A stretch of 21,192 nucleotides of DNA from the NCBI GenBank assembly GCA_945862495.1, contig CAMAYM010000042.1, positions 1 through 21,192 on the forward strand, given 5' to 3'. Position numbers and translations under genes: made by a program. Position 1 is the first letter of the stretch, and every line of letters starts with the position of its first letter. The notes beneath the pieces were generated by a model. That model did not search any database. It saw nothing but the letters and a program-made list of their open reading frames with translations, and had not been told where the DNA came from. Shown here one piece after another: positions 15,368 to 21,192 of this stretch. This DNA is from Bordetella parapertussis. Lineage in GTDB: Bacteria; Pseudomonadota; Gammaproteobacteria; Burkholderiales; Burkholderiaceae_B.

Positions 15368-15371
15368 TCTT

Positions 15372-16229
15372 TTGTTCAGTTACCGCCACGGTTTTCACGC
15401 AGGAAATCACGCTGATGTTCTCAAACACATTGTGCTGACGCATCTTCTCCAGTATTACAACCAAAAGGACGCACCCTATTATTTTGTTGATTTGCATGCT
15501 GGAGCGGGTTTGTATGACCTAGAGGGTCAATGGGCTCAGAAAATAGGCGAATATATTGAGGGGATCGCACGCGTTTGGGAGGCGAAATCTCCACCGCCGG
15601 CAGTCATGCAATATTTAGATCTCATTCGGGAGCTCAATCCTGACGGTCAATTACGTATATACCCAGGATCCCCTTGGCTTGCCTTAGAGGCATGTCGTTC
15701 ACAGGACAAACTGCGTTTGTTTGAAATGCATGCAAACGAAGCGGACATCCTCCGTCAAAACCTTGATCAGCGGCCCCATCGCGTTGCCCGCCAAACAGCC
15801 GTTTTTGGTGACGATGGTTTCGCTGGACTCAAAGGTCATATTCCTCCCCCAACCCGACGTGCCATTGTGTTGATCGACCCTTCTTACGAGGATAAGCATG
15901 ACTACAGGCGGGTCGTAGAAACAATGAAAGATGCCATGGTGAGGTTTCCCACGGGCTGTTATGCGATCTGGTATCCCCAGATTCAACGGCGCGAAGCACA
16001 GGAGCTCCCGCGTCAACTTGAAAAGCTCGCCGGCCAAAACTGGACACATGCGAGTCTGACTGTTCACAAACCTGGTTCAGATGGCCTAGGACTGCATGGC
16101 AGCGGAATATTCGTCATCAATCCACCCTGGACACTCACCGCGACGCTCAAAGAAACACTACCCTGGCTAGTACGAACACTTGGCCAAGATGACCGAGCCA
16201 GCTATAAGCTAGATTTTATGGCGGTTTAA
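15372..16229 (+). CDS. rlmJ: 23S rRNA (adenine-2030-N6)-methyltransferase RlmJ
   Basis: Methylates A2030 of 23S rRNA using S-adenosylmethionine. The 285-residue protein starts xFSYRHGFHAGNHADVLKH, matching the E. coli protein from its first residue, so the TTG at 15372 is the true start. The SAM site is VDLHAGAG. The catalytic motif IV is DPSYE, where the general N6-adenine form is (D/N)PP(Y/F/W); the third residue is Ser. CYAIWYP and a late NPPW match the family. It overlaps the convergent pseudouridine synthase gene by four bases (16226-16229), the two TAA stops sharing the palindrome TTAA. There is no terminator between them. Confidence 0.94.
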   Translation: MFSYRHGFHAGNHADVLKHIVLTHLLQYYNQKDAPYYFVDLHAGAGLYDLEGQWAQKIGEYIEGIARVWEAKSPPPAVMQYLDLIRELNPDGQLRIYPGSPWLALEACRSQDKLRLFEMHANEADILRQNLDQRPHRVARQTAVFGDDGFAGLKGHIPPPTRRAIVLIDPSYEDKHDYRRVVETMKDAMVRFPTGCYAIWYPQIQRREAQELPRQLEKLAGQNWTHASLTVHKPGSDGLGLHGSGIFVINPPWTLTATLKETLPWLVRTLGQDDRASYKLDFMAV

Positions 16230-16954
16230 AATCGCTCGTTGGCACCCAGATAGCGCCACTGCCCGACGGGGAGATCAGAGAGCTTGATCCCCCCGATTCT
16301 GACCCGTTTGAGGCCGAGGACCTTGAGGCCCACGAGTTCACACATTCGGCGAATTTGGCGCTTTTTGCCCTCTCTGAGAATAAATTGCAATTGATCCTCG
16401 TTTTGCCAGCGAACCTGGGCGCGCTTTAAACGCTTCCCGTCCAGCATTAACCCTTCATTGAGCAAAGCGAGCCCGTCTGCGGCTAAGCGTCCCTGAACAC
16501 GAACGAGATACTCTTTTTCAATTTCGGAATCCTCGCCGATGAGTTGTCGCGCAATGCGACCGTCTTGCGTCAGAACCAACAATCCCGTTGAGTCAATATC
16601 AAGACGGCCTGCTACCGCTAAACCGCGCAGTTGTGCGCGATCAAATTTAAGCGGGCTACGATCCGTTTGCGATCTGCTCATTGCGTTAATCAAGGCGACT
16701 GCAGGGGTATACCCGTCTTCGGCTTGACCTGAAACGTAGGCCATCGGCTTATGAATCAAAATCGTCACACGTGAGACTTGTTGTGCCGCGACGTTCCTGT
16801 CGAGGGTGATCGTTTGCGTGGGTAAGGCACGCTCACCCAGCGTCGCGACCACCCCATCGACCTTGACCCAGCCTCGCTCGATATAGCTATCGGCTTCCCG
16901 CCGCGAACATAATCCGCGATCGGCCATTAATTTTGATATGCGTAACTTTTCCAT
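16226..16954 (-). CDS. Pseudouridine synthase, RsuA/RluB/RluE/RluF family (RluF-like)
   Basis: Isomerises uridine to pseudouridine in ribosomal RNA. From ATG 16954 it has 242 residues: an S4 RNA-binding domain at 1-60 (LRISKLMADRGLCSRREAD, GWVKVDG), then the catalytic domain with GRLDIDSTG, where Asp119 is the nucleophile, EIEKEYLVRV, and the late GKKRQIRRMCE and LKRVRIG motifs. The GRLDxDSxG and RMCE forms resemble RluF more than RsuA or RluB; the target uridine is inferred only. The frame is open to 17008, but that extra part would overlap the start of ubiC and precede the S4 domain, so 16954 is chosen. Only 20 bases separate it from divergent ubiC. Confidence 0.88.
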   Translation of the reverse strand: MEKLRISKLMADRGLCSRREADSYIERGWVKVDGVVATLGERALPTQTITLDRNVAAQQVSRVTILIHKPMAYVSGQAEDGYTPAVALINAMSRSQTDRSPLKFDRAQLRGLAVAGRLDIDSTGLLVLTQDGRIARQLIGEDSEIEKEYLVRVQGRLAADGLALLNEGLMLDGKRLKRAQVRWQNEDQLQFILREGKKRQIRRMCELVGLKVLGLKRVRIGGIKLSDLPVGQWRYLGANERF

Positions 16955-16974
16955 AAGTTGGATAATACACACCC

Positions 16975-17535
16975 ATGCATCATTTTGAATCCACTCAACC
17001 GTGGTCATCCTCGCCTAAAGCTTCCTTTTCACCCATCCAAAAACGATGGTTGACGAGGCGTGGTGCATTGACGCAAGCCCTGCGTATGCTTGGCACGCTC
17101 CAGCTGCGCGTGCTGGATGAGTATCCGGCAGGTGCGTGTCAAGATGAAGCTTATCGTCTCAATAGTGTCGCTCGGCGCCCCGTCTGGGTGCGAGAGATCG
17201 TGATGAGTATCGATGGTATGGAGTGTGTGGCTGCCAGAAGCGTGACACTACTCAGCGCCTCACATGGCGTCTGGCAAGGCATGAGGCGACTCCGTAGTCG
17301 TCCACTTGCGGATATTTTATACGCCGACAGTGCCATCGTACGCTCCAATTTTGAAGTGGCGCGACTCAACAAACAAACGGCACTGTATCGTACAGTGCAG
17401 GCCTTTAAAACTGAGGCCCAACCCCTTAATCAATACAGTTCAGCACTGCTCGCAAGACGTTCGGTTTTTTGGCGGCAAGGGACTCCGCTTTTAGTGGCGG
17501 AGTGTTTCTTACCTGAATTCTGGTCTCTTATTTAA
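16975..17535 (+). CDS. ubiC: Chorismate lyase (chorismate--pyruvate lyase)
   Basis: Splits chorismate to 4-hydroxybenzoate and pyruvate, the first committed step of ubiquinone synthesis, in the cytoplasm. The 186 residues follow the UbiC pattern: KRWLTRRGALTQAL near the N-terminus, PVWVREIVM with Arg73 as the expected product-binding arginine, VAARSV, the RPLADIL region, and ARRSVFW...LLVAECFLPEFW with Glu176 as the second active-site residue. The length is slightly above the E. coli enzyme (about 165). No prenyltransferase ubiA follows, unlike E. coli. The stop shares TTAA with the convergent GGT-family gene. The 20-base gap to the divergent pseudouridine synthase start offers no ribosome site. 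Confidence 0.9.
   Translation: MHHFESTQPWSSSPKASFSPIQKRWLTRRGALTQALRMLGTLQLRVLDEYPAGACQDEAYRLNSVARRPVWVREIVMSIDGMECVAARSVTLLSASHGVWQGMRRLRSRPLADILYADSAIVRSNFEVARLNKQTALYRTVQAFKTEAQPLNQYSSALLARRSVFWRQGTPLLVAECFLPEFWSLI
17482..17503 (+). other. Hairpin near the 3' end of ubiC
   Basis: ACTCCGC (17482-17488) pairs with GCGGAGT (17497-17503) around an 8-base loop, followed by GTTTCTT. It is inside ubiC, about 30 bases before the stop, and could contribute to 3'-end formation where two genes converge without an intergenic terminator. Its role is inferred. Confidence 0.3.
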
Positions 17536-19157
17536 AAACCAACGGCTTGGCCATCGCGACGGCTGTCACTTGCGACCACATAGCCATCGGCCAAGTCCTT
17601 GGACAAACGCCAAATAAACTGACCTGAACCAAAATCCATGTAGGGATCATCAATCGCCTTAAGCGAATGCCCAAGCTTTTGCAGGCCCTCAATGGTCGAG
17701 GGGCGCATGGTTGATTCAACATCCAGCGTAAAGTCACGATTCACTTTCCAGCGAGGTGCATCGCACGCTGCCTGTGGTTGCTGGTGATAATCGACCATGC
17801 GGATAACAGTCTGCAAGTGCCCTTGGGGCTGAATGTCGCCACCCATGACACCAAAGCTCATCACGGGCTCGCCATCGCGGGTGAGAAAACCAGGAATAAT
17901 CGTGTGAAAAGGACGCTTGTGACCTTGGACCACATTTGCGGACTTGGGATCCATTGAAAAACCAACACCGCGATTCTGAAAGCTCACACCTGTACCAGGC
18001 ACGACCACACCGGAACCAAAACCCATGTAGTTGGACTGAATAAAGGAAACCATCATGCCATTTTCATCGGCGGCAGTCAGATAGATCGTGCCCCCAGAGG
18101 GTGGGATGCCAGGCGCAAAATGTGTGGCGCGTTTCATGTCAATCAGTTTTGCACGCTCAGCAAGATAGGCATCGTCCAACATTTGCGATGCGGTCACTTC
18201 CATCGTGCGGGGATCTGCCACATAGCGATATAAGTCTGCCATCGCTAATTTCATGGCTTCGATCTGAACGTGCTGGGACTCTACTGAATCAACTTTCATA
18301 TTGGCAATATCAAAATGCTCCAGCATGCCGAGTGCCTGAAGTGCTGAGATGCCCTGCCCGTTTGGTGGAATTTCATGAAGGGTATAGCCACGATAATTTT
18401 TCGAAATCGGCGTGACCCACTCAGGGCGGTACTGTCGGAAATCCTCAAGCGTATGAGCACCACCGTGCTCGCGAATAAATGCCACAAGCTTTTCAGCAAT
18501 CTCGCCTTCGTACATGTCACGACCAAGCGAGGCACCGATACGTTTCAACGTTTGCGCAACGTCTTTAAATACAAAACGCTCACCTACTTTAGGTGCTCTA
18601 CCTTCAGGCATAAAGGTATTAGCAAAGCCTGGCTGATCCTTGAGCTCAGGGACTGCGGCGGCCCATTTCTGTGCCACAACAGGAGGCACTGCATAGCCAC
18701 GCTCAGCAATTTCAATGGCAGGCTCCATGAGTTCCGCAAAGGGCAGCTTGCCATAGCGCTCGTGCAAAGCCGCCCACCCAGCGACCACGCCAGGAACGGT
18801 AATGGCGTCTACCCCACGCTTGGGGGCTTTGGCGAGTCCATTGACATCCACGCCATATTTTTTCTTGAAGTAATCAATATCCCAGGCTTTCGGTGCAAAA
18901 CCCGAGGCGTTGAGCCCTTGTAATGTTTTGCCATCCCAAACAATCGCGAACGCATCACCACCCAAGCCACAAGAGACAGGCTCAACCAATGTAATCGCTG
19001 CTGCAGCTGAAATCACCGCATCGACAGCCGAACCGCCTTTTAACAGCATACGCAACCCCGCTTGGGCCGCGAGCGGATGTGAGGTCGATACTACGTTGCG
19101 CGCAAAAACCGGAATCCGAATGGTGGGATACGGATTCGCCCAGTCAAATTGTTTCAT
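17532..19157 (-). CDS. GGT-family Ntn-hydrolase, cytoplasmic, YwrD-like (substrate uncertain)
   Basis: A 541-residue member of the gamma-glutamyltransferase/cephalosporin-acylase family without a signal peptide, so probably cytoplasmic. The fold is clear: ARNVVSTSHPLAAQAG, GGSAVDAV, EPVSCGLGGD, TVPGVVAGW, EIPPNGQG, FIQSNYMGFGSG and GTGVSFQNRG. Thr357 in PSGGTIYLT is the likely nucleophile and cleavage point. Two canonical GGT features differ: the Arg of RETAP is absent (SGFAP instead), and PLSSM is replaced by RPFHTI. A classic glutathione-hydrolysing role is therefore doubtful. It follows glnB by 29 bases on the same strand and probably belongs to the nadE-glnB transcript. No clear ribosome site precedes the ATG. 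Confidence 0.87.
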   Translation of the reverse strand: MKQFDWANPYPTIRIPVFARNVVSTSHPLAAQAGLRMLLKGGSAVDAVISAAAAITLVEPVSCGLGGDAFAIVWDGKTLQGLNASGFAPKAWDIDYFKKKYGVDVNGLAKAPKRGVDAITVPGVVAGWAALHERYGKLPFAELMEPAIEIAERGYAVPPVVAQKWAAAVPELKDQPGFANTFMPEGRAPKVGERFVFKDVAQTLKRIGASLGRDMYEGEIAEKLVAFIREHGGAHTLEDFRQYRPEWVTPISKNYRGYTLHEIPPNGQGISALQALGMLEHFDIANMKVDSVESQHVQIEAMKLAMADLYRYVADPRTMEVTASQMLDDAYLAERAKLIDMKRATHFAPGIPPSGGTIYLTAADENGMMVSFIQSNYMGFGSGVVVPGTGVSFQNRGVGFSMDPKSANVVQGHKRPFHTIIPGFLTRDGEPVMSFGVMGGDIQPQGHLQTVIRMVDYHQQPQAACDAPRWKVNRDFTLDVESTMRPSTIEGLQKLGHSLKAIDDPYMDFGSGQFIWRLSKDLADGYVVASDSRRDGQAVGF

Positions 19158-19186
19158 GTGGTGTTACTCAAATAAAGGAATGAAAA

Positions 19187-19525
19187 TCACAGCGCAGCGT
19201 CGCCGCTCTCACTCGTACGAATACGGATTGCTTGTTCAACAGCCGTCACAAAAATTTTGCCATCGCCGATTTTGCCCGTGCGCGCCGCGCGAACGATTGC
19301 ATCAATGACACGGTCAACCGCTTCGTCAGCCACGACCATTTCCACACGAATTTTAGGGAGAAAGTCTACGACGTATTCGGCGCCACGATAGAGTTCGGTA
19401 TGGCCTTTTTGGCGACCAAATCCTTTTACTTCTGTCACAGTTAAACCGTTGACGCCAACATCGGCCAACGCTTCGCGTACTTCGTCGAGTTTAAAAGGCT
19501 TGATAATGGCGGTTACTTGCTTCAC
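19187..19525 (-). CDS. glnB: P-II nitrogen regulatory protein
   Basis: A 112-residue trimeric signal protein that binds 2-oxoglutarate and ATP/ADP and adjusts glutamine synthetase adenylylation, nitrogen regulators or ammonium channels. The signatures KGFGRQKGHTELYRGAEY (T-loop, with the uridylylation site Tyr51) and TGKIGDGKIFV are intact. The first codon is GTG at 19525, supported by AGGAC at 19535-19531. No amtB is adjacent, so a GlnB rather than GlnK role is favoured by context only. It lies 30 bases behind nadE and 29 bases ahead of a GGT-family gene, all on one strand, linking glutamine-using and possibly glutamyl-releasing enzymes. Confidence 0.95.
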   Translation of the reverse strand: MKQVTAIIKPFKLDEVREALADVGVNGLTVTEVKGFGRQKGHTELYRGAEYVVDFLPKIRVEMVVADEAVDRVIDAIVRAARTGKIGDGKIFVTAVEQAIRIRTSESGDAAL

Positions 19526-19530
19526 GATGC

Positions 19531-19535
19531 GTCCT
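19531..19535 (-). promoter_or_regulatory. Shine-Dalgarno AGGAC for the GTG start of glnB
   Basis: AGGAC reads on the - strand from 19535 to 19531, five bases before GTG 19525. With the conserved first residues of P-II proteins this fixes the GTG start. Confidence 0.65.
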
Positions 19536-19555
19536 ATTTTTTAGAAAAATTTTGA

Positions 19556-21192
19556 TCAGTTACGAAAACCATTTGAGAGAGGATAACGCCAATCTCGTCC
19601 GAACGCCCGTTCAGTGATGCGCGGTCCAAATGGTCCTTGCTTACGCTTGTACTCATTGATGCGAATGAGGCGGACAATTTGCTCAACGGCCTCGGGGGCA
19701 TAACCCGCCGCGACGATCTCAGCTGGTGAAGCGTTCCGTTCTACATAATGCTCAATGATGGCATCAATCACATCGTATTCTGGAAGATTGTCTTGATCCA
19801 TTTGGTCTTCGCGTAATTCCGCTGAGGGGGGTCTTGTGATGATTCGGACAGGAATGACTTCTCCGAACGTGTTGCGCCACCGGGCAAGCCTGTAAACAAG
19901 TGTCTTGGCGACATCCTTTAAAACGGCAAATCCTCCCGCCATATCTCCGTAGAGGGTGCAATAGCCTGTGGAGAGCTCGGACTTATTGCCAGTCGTAAGG
20001 ACTAGATGCCCAAATTTGTTGGATAAGGCCATCAACAACATTCCGCGCAAGCGCGCTTGAATATTTTCCTCGGTGGCATCGGGTGATCGACCCGCAAAAA
20101 TAGGGGCAAGAACTTGGTCAAAGCTATTCGCTAAATCAGCAATCGCAATCTCGCGATAGGCAACACCGAGTCTTTCTACCATTTCACGCGCATCAATTTG
20201 GGAAATGTCGGCGGTGTAGCGTGAGGGCATCATGACGGCATGTACACGATCTGCCCCTAGTGCGTCTACCGCAACGGCCATCACCACAGCGGAATCAATG
20301 CCGCCGGATAACCCTAGAATCACACTTTTGAAACCATTTTTAACGACATAGTCAGTTAAGCAAAGCTTGAGGGCCTCCCAAACTTGCGCTTCTTCCGTCA
20401 ATAACTCCGTGCGAGGCGCATCGATGACAATAGCCGAGCCTATCGCTGGCACAGAAATTTTGCCAGAATCCGAAACCTCAATAAAACTTAGATCTGGAGA
20501 AAAATCTGCGGCTCGAAGCGCGAGCTGTCCCTCGCGGGAAAGTGCAAACGATGCTCCATCAAACACAAGTTCGTCTTGGCCACCGACTAAATTGGCATAA
20601 ATCAACGCACAATGCGTGCGTTCAACACAACGCAAGGCCACACGGATGCGTTGCGCCTGTTTGCCAAGGCTAAATGGCGAGGCATTTAGAACCAATAAGG
20701 CTTGAATACCCAGTGCCGCAGCGGCTTCAGGGGCTGTGTCTCCCCAAATATCTTCACAAATATTGATACCAAAACACACACCGTCAACACTAAAGCACAT
20801 GGGCTCGGCACCAGAGATAAAGTATCGCTTTTCATCAAAAACCGAGTAATTGGGGAGCTCTTTTTTGAAATAAGTGCCCAAAATCTGCCCGTTAGACAAA
20901 ACTGAGGCCGCATTGTGCAAGCCGTCTTTGTCTTGACGGACATGTCCAACGACGACGTGCAGGCCGTTGAGATCTGACAGCTGGTCGCAAAGCGTCTGTA
21001 ACGTACGTTCGCACTGTTCAATGAAAGCAGGTCGAAGCAGAAGGTCTTCAGGAGGATAGCCCGTCAAAACGAGCTCAGGCGTCAACAGAACCCGTGCCCC
21101 CTGCTGATAGGCCTGCTGCGCAGCCTCAAGGACCAAACGTGCATTGCCCGCGAGGTCACCGACGAGAACGTTTAATTGTGCAATACCTACCC
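19556..21192 (-). CDS. nadE: Glutamine-dependent NAD+ synthetase (5' end beyond the window)
   Basis: Makes NAD+ from deamido-NAD+ with ATP, taking the amide nitrogen of glutamine. The frame is open to the window edge; the residues there (GIAQLNVLVGDLAGNARLVL) match the usual N-terminus, so only a few codons are missing. The N-terminal nitrilase-type glutaminase domain has its triad in TPELVLTGYP (Glu), KKELPNYSVFDEKRYF (Lys) and NICEDIW (Cys). The C-terminal synthetase domain has the ATP motif LGLSGGIDSAV, then TTGNKSELSTGYCTLYGD and a KRKQGP near the end. It is the first gene of the leftward nadE-glnB-GGT set; any promoter lies outside the window. Confidence 0.95.
   Translation of the reverse strand, partial: VGIAQLNVLVGDLAGNARLVLEAAQQAYQQGARVLLTPELVLTGYPPEDLLLRPAFIEQCERTLQTLCDQLSDLNGLHVVVGHVRQDKDGLHNAASVLSNGQILGTYFKKELPNYSVFDEKRYFISGAEPMCFSVDGVCFGINICEDIWGDTAPEAAAALGIQALLVLNASPFSLGKQAQRIRVALRCVERTHCALIYANLVGGQDELVFDGASFALSREGQLALRAADFSPDLSFIEVSDSGKISVPAIGSAIVIDAPRTELLTEEAQVWEALKLCLTDYVVKNGFKSVILGLSGGIDSAVVMAVAVDALGADRVHAVMMPSRYTADISQIDAREMVERLGVAYREIAIADLANSFDQVLAPIFAGRSPDATEENIQARLRGMLLMALSNKFGHLVLTTGNKSELSTGYCTLYGDMAGGFAVLKDVAKTLVYRLARWRNTFGEVIPVRIITRPPSAELREDQMDQDNLPEYDVIDAIIEHYVERNASPAEIVAAGYAPEAVEQIVRLIRINEYKRKQGPFGPRITERAFGRDWRYPLSNGFRN

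Noticed and set aside
15209..15371. tRNA or small RNA in the ppiD-rlmJ gap
   Set aside because: No cloverleaf, CCA end or terminator hairpin was seen; only a likely rlmJ promoter.
18375..18923. A 182-codon open frame on the + strand
   Set aside because: It is antisense to the conserved body of the GGT-family gene and shows no recognisable domain; it is a by-product of codon usage.

Overview
The window looks like a chromosomal housekeeping segment of a betaproteobacterium, probably Burkholderiales and perhaps related to Alcaligenaceae. This is inferred from gene content and order: gmk-rpoZ-spoT, rph and yicC nearby, tesA divergent from a ybbA-type ATPase, ppiD, rlmJ, ubiC, and nadE next to a P-II gene. 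Base composition looks roughly balanced by eye (lower GC than Bordetella or Burkholderia), so genus was not attempted. No rRNA, tRNA, CRISPR, phage, integrase or insertion sequence was seen. Every gap between genes is under 200 bases.

Left part (1-5455). A truncated MmgE/PrpD-family end and an NAD-type short-chain dehydrogenase (SDR) run rightward. They converge on rph (RNase PH, GTG start). Divergent from rph is a secreted gamma-glutamyltransferase (ggt) whose stop overlaps the start of yicC (ATGA). A second, NADP-type SDR and a 3-mercaptopyruvate sulfurtransferase form a leftward pair.

Middle (6455-11454). gmk, rpoZ and a bifunctional-type spoT/rel give the classic order for nucleotide and ppGpp metabolism. 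A two-lobed protein of unknown function follows spoT closely. Converging on it is a TRAP-type periplasmic binding protein with no membrane subunits beside it.

Right part (11533-21192). A small-molecule (DMT/EamA) exporter survives only as its two ends, joined out of frame by a large internal deletion. Next come a YbbA-like ABC ATPase and a TesA-like esterase whose ATG start codons overlap head to head, then the periplasmic folding factor PpiD, RlmJ (TTG start), an RluF-like pseudouridine synthase and chorismate lyase. Last is a leftward set: nadE (runs off the window), glnB (GTG start) and a second, cytoplasmic GGT-family enzyme with altered substrate-binding motifs.

I do not see a convincing undescribed multi-gene system. 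The best leads are the collapsed transporter, the atypical second GGT linked to glnB/nadE, the unknown gene behind spoT, and several unusually perfect inverted repeats inside coding regions.
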